A stretch of DNA of 5,727 nucleotides from contig JAGHSH010000088.1 of assembly GCA_018065965.1 (NCBI GenBank), positions 1-5,727 on the forward strand, read 5' to 3'. Positions within the stretch are counted from its first letter, which is position 1. The number at the start of each line of letters is the position of its first letter. Source of the stretch: Candidatus Apopatocola equi (GTDB lineage: Bacteria; Bacillota; Clostridia; Oscillospirales; Oscillospiraceae). The translations under genes and the position numbers were made by a program. This document shows, in pieces, positions 1-5,720 of the stretch. The notes under the pieces are model-generated. The model saw only the letters and a program-made list of their open reading frames with translations, made no database searches and had not been told where the DNA came from.

Positions 1-66
1 GATGATAATATCGGGGTCGGGGATGCCCCGGGAGTCCAGATGTGCGGAAAGCGCCTCCTCCGTCCA
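1..66 (-). pseudogene. uppS: uppS continuation downstream of the in-frame stop (runs off the left edge)
   Basis: Reading the minus strand in the uppS frame past the TAA at 67-69 gives 22 open codons ending at the window edge, WTEEALSAHL followed by DSRGIPDPDIII. This matches the next part of UppS proteins, where a TEE...L segment leads to a (G)xPDPDLxI stretch just before the RTSGE motif. The frame is unchanged, so a single base substitution in one codon (for example GAA or AAA to TAA) would explain the break; no frameshift is needed. The remaining C-terminal part, including RTSGE, would lie outside the window. Family knowledge supports the match; that this is a nonsense mutation rather than a sequence error is unproven. 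Confidence 0.75.
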
Positions 67-567
67 TTACCCGCCGGAGGCTGCCAACGCCCGGGCAGCC
101 CGGAGGATCTCGACTCTGCCGACGTAATTCACGTAGACATTGGCGTGAAAGCAGCCCGGAAGCCGCTCGGCGATCTCATCGGTGCGCCGGATGAGCTCCT
201 GCAGCCGGGGCGTGAGTACGGAGGTGTCTCCGAAGAATTTCAGACGGATCCTGTCCTCCTCCATCTCGTTGACGGAGTCGATCAGATACTTTTCCAGCAG
301 ACCCATGATGGCCTCCACCTCCTCGGCGGGACGCTTCCAGTTCTCCGTGGAAAAAGCATAGACCGTAAAGTAGTCCATGCCCAGATCCCTGCAGTGTCCG
401 GCGATAGTGCGGAAGGTCTCAGCGCCCGCTTTGTGGCCGGCTGTGCGGGGCAGGCCCCGTTTCTTTGCCCAGCGGCCGTTTCCATCCATAATTATGGCAA
501 CATGGTGAGGGATATTCGCCCTATCCCCCACCATGTTGTCATGGGGCAGACCCATGTCAGTTTTCAT
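67..567 (-). CDS. uppS: Undecaprenyl diphosphate synthase (cis-prenyltransferase), cut short by an in-frame stop
   Basis: UppS adds eight isopentenyl units to farnesyl diphosphate to make the C55 lipid carrier used for peptidoglycan and other wall polymers; it acts as a dimer at the inner face of the membrane. The N-terminal half is unmistakable: IIMDGNGRWA with the catalytic, Mg-binding Asp at residue 28, HKAG at 45-48, and FSTENWKRP at 72-80. The open frame is only 166 aa against about 230-250 for the family, because a TAA lies at 67-69. UppS-like sequence resumes in the same frame right after it (see 1-66). The expected NYGGR reads NYVGR (147-151). The ATG at 565-567 overlaps the frr TGA by one base (TGATG), which suggests translational coupling; no strong SD is seen, and Met5 or Met12 are possible starts. 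The family call is near certain; whether a working enzyme is made is doubtful. Confidence 0.9.
   Translation of the reverse strand: MKTDMGLPHDNMVGDRANIPHHVAIIMDGNGRWAKKRGLPRTAGHKAGAETFRTIAGHCRDLGMDYFTVYAFSTENWKRPAEEVEAIMGLLEKYLIDSVNEMEEDRIRLKFFGDTSVLTPRLQELIRRTDEIAERLPGCFHANVYVNYVGRVEILRAARALAASGG
498..538 (-). repeat. 17-bp near-perfect inverted repeat in the 5' coding region of uppS
   Basis: Positions 498-514 and 522-538 are reverse complements at 16 of 17 positions with a 7-nt loop. In the uppS mRNA the single mismatch becomes a G-U pair, so the RNA can form an unbroken 17-bp stem with loop GGGCGAA. It spans nucleotides +30 to +70 of the gene, about codons 10 to 24. The 3' arm encodes the conserved N-I-P-x-H-V-A segment; the 5' arm encodes the variable N-terminus (NMVGD). 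No T run follows, so it is not a usual intrinsic terminator. Confidence 0.85.
540..556 (-). repeat. 6-bp hairpin next to the large uppS hairpin
   Basis: CATGGG (540-545) and CCCATG (551-556) are perfect reverse complements around a 5-nt loop, one base away from the larger hairpin at 498-538. In the mRNA it covers codons 4 to 9 of uppS, shortly after the start codon. It may stack with the larger stem; it may also be chance. Confidence 0.5.
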
Positions 568-1118
568 CAGATCGAGAAGAGTTCTTTTTCCTTGGCTTCG
601 GTCAGCTTATCGACTTCCTTGATATAGTCGTCGGTGAGCTTCTGCAGATCCTTCTCCAGCACCTTGTAGTCGTCCTCGGTGATCTCGGACTTCTTCTGCT
701 GCTTCTTGAACTTATCCAGCGCATCGCGGCGGACATTACGGACGGCGACCTTACCCTCCTCGCCGTACTTGCGAACCTGCTTGGCCAGCTCCTTGCGGCG
801 CTCCTCGGTCAGCTGCGGGAACACCAGACGGATCATGCGGCCGTCGTTCTGGGGGTTGATGCCCAGCTCGCTGGTGAGGATGGCCTTCTCATTGGCCTTG
901 AGAGAGGTGGCGTCCCAGGGCTGGATGGTCAGGGTGCGGGCATCGGGAGAGGCGATGGCCGCGATCTGCTTGATGGGAGTGGGGGTACCGTAGTAATCAA
1001 CGGAAATCTGATCCAGCACGGCGGCATTGGCGCGGCCGGCACGGACAGAGGCAAACTGAGTGGCAAGAACCTCGGTGGTCTTAACCATTTTCTGCTTGAA
1101 TTCGGAAAGTTCGGACAT
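567..1118 (-). CDS. frr: Ribosome recycling factor
   Basis: RRF acts in the cytoplasm with EF-G to split the post-termination ribosome and release mRNA and tRNA. The 183-aa product matches the family length of about 185 and is alignable throughout. It shows SVRAGRAN at 24-31 at the first domain I/II hinge, YYGTPTPI at 42-49 in domain II, LTEERRKEL around 103-111 at the return to the helical domain, and the VRNVRRDA segment carrying the conserved arginines of the long helix bundle. The C-terminus is the usual charged helix ending KEKELFSI. The start is fixed by an excellent AAGGAGG (1127-1133) with an 8-nt spacer. It lies 22 nt downstream of pyrH and its TGA overlaps the uppS ATG, so the three genes are probably co-transcribed. 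No defect is seen. Confidence 0.97.
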   Translation of the reverse strand: MSELSEFKQKMVKTTEVLATQFASVRAGRANAAVLDQISVDYYGTPTPIKQIAAIASPDARTLTIQPWDATSLKANEKAILTSELGINPQNDGRMIRLVFPQLTEERRKELAKQVRKYGEEGKVAVRNVRRDALDKFKKQQKKSEITEDDYKVLEKDLQKLTDDYIKEVDKLTEAKEKELFSI

Positions 1119-1140
1119 TGGAAATTCCTCCTTGTTTTTC

Positions 1141-1860
1141 TTATCGTACTACGGTGCCGATGGCCTCGCCGTTGACGGCACGCAGAATATTCTCGGGATC
1201 CTTCAGAGCAAAAACGAAAACGGGGATGTGGTTATCCATGGCCATGCAGGTGGCGGTGGAGTCCATAACGGCCAGATGCTGAGAGAGCACCTGATCGTAG
1301 CTGAGCTCATCATAGCGCACGGCATTGGGATCGAGCTTGGGATCGGCATTATATACGCCGTCCACATTCTTGGCCAGCAGGATCGCATCCGCATGGATCA
1401 GCGCAGCCCGAAGCACCGCGCCCGTGGCCGTGGAAAAATCGGGGCTGCCGGTACCGCCGCCAAAGATGACGACTGTGCCGTTCTTCAGGTATTCATCGGC
1501 CTTGAAGGCATCGAAGGTCTCGCCCACGAACTGCACGTTCATGGCGGTCTGCACCTTTGCCTTCACGCCGCACTGCTCCATCACGTCCTGCAGAGCAAGG
1601 CAGTTCATGAGCGTGGCCATCATGCCCATATAGTCGGCCCGGGCGCGTTCCATTTCGCCTTCGCCGTTCTTGATGCCCCGCCAGAAGTTGCCGCCGCCGA
1701 CCACGACGCCGACCTCGACGCCCTCGGCCACGCATTTGCCCACAACGGTGCAGACGTCCTTCATGACCTGGAAATCAAGACCCGTTCCGGCTTCGCCCGC
1801 CAGAGCCTCGCCGCTGAGCTTCAGCAGCACGCGCTTATACCGCGCTTTTTCTGTGCCCAT
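1141..1860 (-). CDS. pyrH: UMP kinase (uridylate kinase)
   Basis: PyrH phosphorylates UMP to UDP with ATP, a required step of pyrimidine nucleotide synthesis; it is a cytoplasmic hexamer of the amino-acid-kinase fold. The 239-aa protein is full length. KRVLLKLSGEAL (9-20) is the N-terminal phosphate-binding region, GGGNFWRG (55-62) the glycine-rich loop, RADYMGM (74-80) holds the UMP-site Asp76, GGGTGSPDF (134-142) the second glycine loop, and NVDGVYNADP (165-174) the ATP-side motif, followed by VMDSTA. One oddity is that the usual F-[ST]-T-D-[ST] after the second glycine loop reads FSTAT, with Ala145 for the Asp. The start is the only reasonable one; the SD-like AAGGGGGAA (1871-1879) sits rather far away, with 12 nt from the G run to the ATG. 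A candidate promoter lies at 1896-1924. The neighbour upstream is a transporter, not tsf. Confidence 0.96.
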   Translation of the reverse strand: MGTEKARYKRVLLKLSGEALAGEAGTGLDFQVMKDVCTVVGKCVAEGVEVGVVVGGGNFWRGIKNGEGEMERARADYMGMMATLMNCLALQDVMEQCGVKAKVQTAMNVQFVGETFDAFKADEYLKNGTVVIFGGGTGSPDFSTATGAVLRAALIHADAILLAKNVDGVYNADPKLDPNAVRYDELSYDQVLSQHLAVMDSTATCMAMDNHIPVFVFALKDPENILRAVNGEAIGTVVR

Positions 1861-1895
1861 AGGAAAAAGGTTCCCCCTTAAACAGCATTTTTGAT

Positions 1896-1924
1896 ATCAT
1901 ATAACAAATTATCCGGTTTGAAAA
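1896..1924 (-). promoter_or_regulatory. Candidate promoter for pyrH-frr-uppS
   Basis: In the 85-bp gap between the transporter and pyrH, the minus strand carries TTTTCA (1919-1924, 4 of 6 to the -35 consensus) and TATGAT (1896-1901, 5 of 6 to the -10 consensus) with a 17-nt spacer. The gap is AT-rich compared with the flanking genes. Transcription would begin near 1889, about 28 nt before the pyrH ATG, so the housekeeping cluster need not depend on the promoter of the nuclease. Confidence 0.55.
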
Positions 1925-1947
1925 GAGCAAAATTGAAAAAATCGCTC
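1921..1947 (-). terminator. Weak possible terminator after the transporter gene
   Basis: On the minus strand GAGCGA pairs with TTGCTC (six pairs, one of them G-U) around an 11-nt T-rich loop and is followed by TTTT. The stem overlaps the transporter stop codon and the T run overlaps the proposed pyrH -35 box. It is short and weak, so partial read-through into pyrH is likely if it works at all. Confidence 0.25.
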
Positions 1948-2857
1948 ACAAATCCAGAATTCCCAGGATCACCACGGCCACCAACACCAGCAGCACATAG
2001 AAGTAGTGCTTCTTTGAGAGCTTCTCCCGCAGGAACACTCTGCCCCAGAGCATACTGGCCACGCAGTAGGAGCCCATGATGGGTGCGGAGAAGGCCACAT
2101 GCTCCGTATCGGCCAGCGCCATCACATAGAAGAACTGGCCGATGGTCTCAAAAACGCCGCCCAGATAGCGGGGCGCTTCCTTTTTGGGCAGGAAGGGTTC
2201 TTTCTTCACACCGTAGATATACACGGCGGCGCAGAGGCCCACAAAGAGGAAGGTCAGCTCATAGGCCACGTTGGCGCTGTCCTCGTCCAGCGTCATGAGG
2301 ACGCGGCTGTCGGCAAAGGTGCCCAGAGCGTCGATGGCGCAGTAGAGCAGCGGAAGGGCGATGGCCAGCACGCTTTTGGCATACTGCCGGTTGCCCTCCT
2401 TCAGCCGCTCGGCGCGGAGGGCTTCATCCTCACGGCTCTCGGTCAGACTCAGGCCGAACACGCCGACACACACCAGAGCGACAGCTGCCAGCGCCAGAGG
2501 CGGGACATCCTCGCTGATGCCGTCCACGCAGATGGTGAGCACGGCCACCACTGCCCCGGAGCAGGCCATAATGGGCGAGGAAATGGACAGCTCGATATAG
2601 CGCATACCGAAATAGCCGATGGCCATGGAGCCGATATATAGCGCGGAAACGGGCAGATAGGTCAGCATAACGGAGAGCGTAAACTCCACGTCGGCAAAGA
2701 GCAGCTGGTAGATCGCATGGAGACCCATCACGAAGCCCACGGCCGTGATCATCTTCCAGTGGGAGGTCTTATCCTCCTTCTCTCCGCAGCCGAGCTTGGA
2801 CATGAAGTCCGAGCCGCTCCACGCCAGCAAAGTACATAGTGCGAACCAAAACCACAT
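1946..2857 (-). CDS. EamA/DMT-superfamily membrane transporter, substrate unknown
   Basis: This 303-aa, strongly hydrophobic protein has about ten membrane helices (roughly residues 1-18, 34-54, 62-85, 93-113, 119-137, 160-182, 195-216, 231-250, 254-275 and 283-301) in two five-helix halves joined by a charged loop near 138-160. Each half has the EamA-type pattern in which a helix carries an (S)(S/A)PI motif: SISSPIMACSG near 91-101 and AFSAPIMGS near 255-263, the second followed by the LREKLS loop and a final hydrophobic helix. Such proteins move small metabolites across the cytoplasmic membrane; nothing here shows which one. The start is supported by AGGAG at 2867-2871 with a 9-nt spacer; a second AGGAG copy lies just upstream. 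It begins 43 nt after the nuclease stop, so the two are probably co-transcribed. Family confidence is good; direction of transport is unknown. Confidence 0.8.
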   Translation of the reverse strand: MWFWFALCTLLAWSGSDFMSKLGCGEKEDKTSHWKMITAVGFVMGLHAIYQLLFADVEFTLSVMLTYLPVSALYIGSMAIGYFGMRYIELSISSPIMACSGAVVAVLTICVDGISEDVPPLALAAVALVCVGVFGLSLTESREDEALRAERLKEGNRQYAKSVLAIALPLLYCAIDALGTFADSRVLMTLDEDSANVAYELTFLFVGLCAAVYIYGVKKEPFLPKKEAPRYLGGVFETIGQFFYVMALADTEHVAFSAPIMGSYCVASMLWGRVFLREKLSKKHYFYVLLVLVAVVILGILDL

Positions 2858-2900
2858 AACAGTTTTCTCCTGTTTCTCCTAATCCCAATACGATTTCTTA

Positions 2901-4514
2901 TTACCTGTATCTCTTAAAAATGTTCTCCAGTTCCTTAGTGAGGGAACGGAGCTCCTTATTGCTGTAGCCCCGGGATTCCCGGATCAGACGGGCAATGCTG
3001 TCTCCGGCGGCACAGAGCTTTGTATAAAGCTCCGCAGCCTCACTGCCGCCCTGAGACCGCTGTGTGCTCTTCTTCACAATGGGGATGCCCTCGGGCGCCT
3101 CGACAAAGCAGCCCTCGGCCAGATCGAATACGGTGCCGGAGAAGGGGGCAAATGCGTTCCAGCCCAGATTCTGCATAATGTACTCAGCAAAGCTGTCGGT
3201 CACGGAATCCTCGCCGTGATTGACGAAAATCATCTTCGGAGCCTTTTCAAAGCCACGCAGCCAGTTCATCAGACCGTCGCGGTCAGCGTGTCCGCTCTTG
3301 CCGGGGAGCAGCCCGATCTCGGCGTGAACCTCGATCTCCTCGCCAAAGAGCTTGACCGTTTCCGCGCCGTCATAGAGCTTGCGGCCCAGCGTACCCTCGG
3401 ACTGGTAGCCAACGAAAAGCACCGTGGACTCCGCCCGCCAGAGATTATGCTTGAGATGATGACGGATACGGCCGGAGTCGCACATACCGGAGGCCGATAT
3501 GATGACCTTCGGGGTGGGCTCGGCGTTGAGCGCCTTGGAATCCTCGCTGGAGAGGGTCATGCGCAGACCGTCGAACCAAATGGGGTTGATCCCCTGCTCC
3601 ACCATGGCGCGGGTCTCGTCATCCAAACACCCGGTATCGCACTGCTGATAGATGGCCGTGGCCTCGTTGGCCATGGGGCTGTCTACATACACAGGGAAGC
3701 CGTCATGGCCGGTGACCATGCCCTTTTCCTTGATCTCGCGGATAAAATAGAGCATTTCCTGCGTCCGGCCCACGGCAAAGGAGGGAATGATCACATTGCC
3801 GCCCCGGTCAAGGGTCTTCTGGATATACTCTGCCAGCACGGAAATGGGCGCATGGCTCCGATCGTGCAGGCGGTCGCCGTAGGTGGATTCCACCATCACG
3901 TAGTCGGCCTCGGCCACGGTCATGGGCACATTGCGGATGATGGGCTGATTGATGTTGCCCACATCCCCGGAAAAGACCATTTTCTTCTCCGTATCGCCCT
4001 CCTTGAGCCAGACCTCGATGCAGGCAGAGCCCAGCAGATGGGCTACGTCCGAGAAGCGCACGGAATAGCAGTCACTGATCTGAAGCAGCTCCCCATAGGG
4101 CACGGGACGCAGATGCTCGATGGCCGTTTCCGCATCCTTCGTATCAAAAAGGGGCTCCACCAGCGGTCTGCCGGCGCGCTTGTTCTTCTTGTTTTCATAC
4201 TCGGCATCGCTCTCCTGAATGTGAGCGCAGTCAAGGAGCATGATCCGGGCAAGATTGCAGGTTTCCTCCGTGGCATAGATCGGCCCGTCAAAACCGTTTT
4301 TATAGAGCAGCGGCAGACGGCCGGAATGATCCACATGTGCATGAGTCAGAAGTACAAAGCTGATGGCGCCGGGCATGACACTCAGTTCCTGGTTCACATA
4401 GTAGTCTCTGCCCTGCTCCATTCCCATATCTACGAGGCCGTATTCTCCGCCGGCCTCCAGAAGGGTACAGCTGCCGGTGACCTCATGCTGGGCACCGAGA
4501 AATGTAACTTTCAT
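2901..4514 (-). CDS. Beta-CASP metallo-beta-lactamase-fold nuclease (CPSF73/YSH1-like, COG1236 type)
   Basis: The 537-aa protein is probably a zinc-dependent cytoplasmic RNase of the bacterial/archaeal CPSF73-like group. The motifs are complete: HAHVDH (58-63), the motif-3 His159 in AHLLGSA, Asp184 in FSGDVGN, the beta-CASP motif A ESTYGDR (209-215), PSFAVGRTQE (244-253), motif B His352 in SGRIRHHLKHNL, GYQSEGTLGR (369-378) and motif C His409 in KSGHAD. All expected metal ligands and beta-CASP residues are therefore present and it should be active. The reading frame stays open far upstream to 5363, but the start at 4512-4514 is chosen because MKVTFLGA is the usual N-terminus, AAAGGA (4524-4529) lies 9 nt before it, and a TATAAT promoter lies at 4567-4595. 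The upstream open frame is antisense to the divergent gene. The C-terminal 60 or so residues are a charged helical tail. RNA substrate unknown. Confidence 0.93.
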   Translation of the reverse strand: MKVTFLGAQHEVTGSCTLLEAGGEYGLVDMGMEQGRDYYVNQELSVMPGAISFVLLTHAHVDHSGRLPLLYKNGFDGPIYATEETCNLARIMLLDCAHIQESDAEYENKKNKRAGRPLVEPLFDTKDAETAIEHLRPVPYGELLQISDCYSVRFSDVAHLLGSACIEVWLKEGDTEKKMVFSGDVGNINQPIIRNVPMTVAEADYVMVESTYGDRLHDRSHAPISVLAEYIQKTLDRGGNVIIPSFAVGRTQEMLYFIREIKEKGMVTGHDGFPVYVDSPMANEATAIYQQCDTGCLDDETRAMVEQGINPIWFDGLRMTLSSEDSKALNAEPTPKVIISASGMCDSGRIRHHLKHNLWRAESTVLFVGYQSEGTLGRKLYDGAETVKLFGEEIEVHAEIGLLPGKSGHADRDGLMNWLRGFEKAPKMIFVNHGEDSVTDSFAEYIMQNLGWNAFAPFSGTVFDLAEGCFVEAPEGIPIVKKSTQRSQGGSEAAELYTKLCAAGDSIARLIRESRGYSNKELRSLTKELENIFKRYR

Positions 4515-4523
4515 ACAGCACGA

Positions 4524-4529
4524 TCCTTT
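4524..4529 (-). promoter_or_regulatory. Ribosome binding site that fixes the nuclease start
   Basis: AAAGGA on the minus strand lies 9 nt upstream of the ATG at 4512-4514. It decides the start, because the frame remains open for another 280 or so codons upstream, antisense to the divergent gene. Confidence 0.65.
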
Positions 4530-4566
4530 CTCTCCTGAAAACGAGTTCGTTCTACTCTGTGAAGTC

Positions 4567-4595
4567 ATTATAACGCATCTTTCTCTCACAGGCAA
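4567..4595 (-). promoter_or_regulatory. Sigma-A-type promoter of the beta-CASP nuclease gene
   Basis: On the minus strand a TTGCCT -35 box (4590-4595; 4 of 6 to TTGACA) and a perfect TATAAT -10 box (4567-4572) are separated by exactly 17 nt. Transcription would start near 4560, giving a leader of about 46 nt that contains the AAAGGA ribosome site. The best promoter in the window; it may also drive the transporter gene downstream. Confidence 0.8.
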
Positions 4596-4622
4596 GGAAA
4601 ATCTCCGCTGTGCGCTTTTTCC

Positions 4623-4651
4623 TTTACTTTCGCCGAAAACCGGCGTATGAT
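4623..4651 (+). promoter_or_regulatory. Candidate promoter of the divergent serine hydrolase gene
   Basis: TTTACT (4623-4628, 4 of 6 to the -35 consensus) and TATGAT (4646-4651, 5 of 6 to the -10 consensus) are 17 nt apart on the plus strand. The -10 would overlap the first in-frame ATG at 4647, so translation must begin at 4668 or 4683. A short inverted repeat (CGCCG/CGGCG, 4631-4645) fills most of the spacer. Confidence 0.5.
4631..4645. repeat. Short inverted repeat inside the divergent promoter spacer
   Basis: CGCCG (4631-4635) and CGGCG (4641-4645) are exact reverse complements around a 5-nt AAAAC centre, lying between the proposed -35 and -10 of the plus-strand gene. It could be an operator half-site pair, or chance; the arms are only 5 bp. 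No T tract follows on either strand, so it is not a standard terminator. Confidence 0.3.
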
Positions 4652-4682
4652 AGGGAAAGAAAAAGAGATGGGATCGGAAAAA

Positions 4683-5720
4683 ATGAGAAAGATACGGTTT
4701 TTGATTCTTTTCCGTCTGCTGGGCGCTCTGCTGACGCTGCCCACTCTGGCTGATAGCGGTATTTCCGTACTGGACGGCGAAGAGCTGGACGAGCTGCTCT
4801 CCCCCTCTCTGGAGCGCTGGGGCGCTTCGGAGAGCAACTTCGGTCTGGCCTTTTACTATTCCGGCACCGGGGAGACCTATTATCTCCACCCTGAAGCCCC
4901 CTTTTACTCCGCCAGTCTGTACAAGGTTCCTGTGTGCATGCGCTATGCGGAGCTGGTCAGTCAGGGAGAACTGAGCTGGGACGAGAGGATCGCCGGCCGC
5001 GAGCTGGACGAGCTGGTGCGGCTGACCCTTGTGAACTCCAGCAACGACACCGCCGGCGCTCTGGTTCTTCATGACACGGAGCTCTGCTACGGGCACCGGG
5101 CCTTCGGACTCTACAGCGGCTACTCCGAGGAAGAGCAGTACGCCCTTGAGAGTAAATACACCTTCACGCCCCGCTACGTTCTCAACACCTTCCTCACGCT
5201 CTATCAGCAGAGCGAGCGTTTCCCCCGGGTGCTGGACTATCTCAGCGAAGCAGCCCCCGGCAGCTTCTTCCGCTCGAAGCTGGATCCGAGTCTGGAGGTC
5301 GCCCAGAAGTACGGCCAGTATGAGGGCGTGCTGCACACAGCCGGAGTGATCCGGACGCCTCACCCTATCATCCTTGTGGTCATGTGCGGCAGCATGAAGG
5401 GGCAGCTGGAGGCAATTGAAGACCTTGCCGTTTTCTTTGCCGACTACGCTCTTACGCTGGACGGCCGAATGGAGGCCGAGGAAGAGCGGCTGCGCGCAGA
5501 GCAGGAGCAGGAAGAGGCGAAGCGGCAGCAGCGTCTCGCCGAGGAAGATCAGCTGCGTGAGCAGGCGCAGCAGAAGGCTCTGGACGAGCAGGCCCGGCAG
5601 GAGGCAGAGGCTCGGCAGCAGGCAAAGCGGCAGCGGGAGAACCTTATGATCACCGCCATCCTTACTCTGTCCGCCGTCCGTGCCGTCACGGCTCTGCTGC
5701 TCCGAAAAAAGAAAGCATGA
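4683..5720 (+). CDS. Secreted, membrane-anchored serine beta-lactamase/DD-peptidase-like protein with C-terminal coiled coil
   Basis: A 345-aa protein of the beta-lactamase2 (penicillin-recognising serine hydrolase) type. Residues 1-23 form a signal peptide (MRKIRF, hydrophobic core, likely cleavage after TLA). The fold motifs are SLYK (78-81, S-x-x-K nucleophile and lysine), SSN (119-121, the S-x-N box, followed by DTAG) and KYG (209-211, in place of KTG), followed by GVLHTAGVIRTPHPIILVV as in that family. No ExxLN (Glu166-type) deacylation motif is seen, so true beta-lactamase activity is unlikely; a wall-peptide or inactive penicillin-binding role is more plausible. Residues about 262-319 are a Glu/Gln/Arg/Ala-rich coiled coil, then a membrane helix (321-340) and an RKKK tail, so the catalytic domain would face outward on a stalk. 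Start: in-frame ATGs at 4647 and 4668 also exist; 4683 is preferred because a likely -10 covers 4647 and GGGA lies 9 nt upstream. Substrate unknown. Confidence 0.8.
   Translation: MRKIRFLILFRLLGALLTLPTLADSGISVLDGEELDELLSPSLERWGASESNFGLAFYYSGTGETYYLHPEAPFYSASLYKVPVCMRYAELVSQGELSWDERIAGRELDELVRLTLVNSSNDTAGALVLHDTELCYGHRAFGLYSGYSEEEQYALESKYTFTPRYVLNTFLTLYQQSERFPRVLDYLSEAAPGSFFRSKLDPSLEVAQKYGQYEGVLHTAGVIRTPHPIILVVMCGSMKGQLEAIEDLAVFFADYALTLDGRMEAEEERLRAEQEQEEAKRQQRLAEEDQLREQAQQKALDEQARQEAEARQQAKRQRENLMITAILTLSAVRAVTALLLRKKKA

Noticed and set aside
67..69. TAA reassigned to an amino acid
   Set aside because: pyrH (1141-1143) and the nuclease (2901-2903) both end with TAA at their expected family lengths, so TAA functions as a stop in this genome.
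40..627. Plus-strand open frame opposite uppS
   Set aside because: Shadow of the uppS and frr frames; no recognisable protein.
1060..1881. Plus-strand open frame (273 codons) opposite pyrH
   Set aside because: Complement of the pyrH codons; its low-complexity His/Gly/Ala content is typical of a shadow frame.
3216..4538. Long plus-strand open frame (440 codons) opposite the nuclease
   Set aside because: Antisense shadow of a strongly conserved gene in GC-biased sequence; composition is His/Gly/Leu-rich without a domain, and there is no ribosome site of note.
4515..5363. In-frame upstream extension of the nuclease reading frame, giving an 820-residue protein
   Set aside because: It is antisense to the serine hydrolase gene, has no family resemblance, and crosses the nuclease promoter; the normal N-terminus and SD are at 4514.
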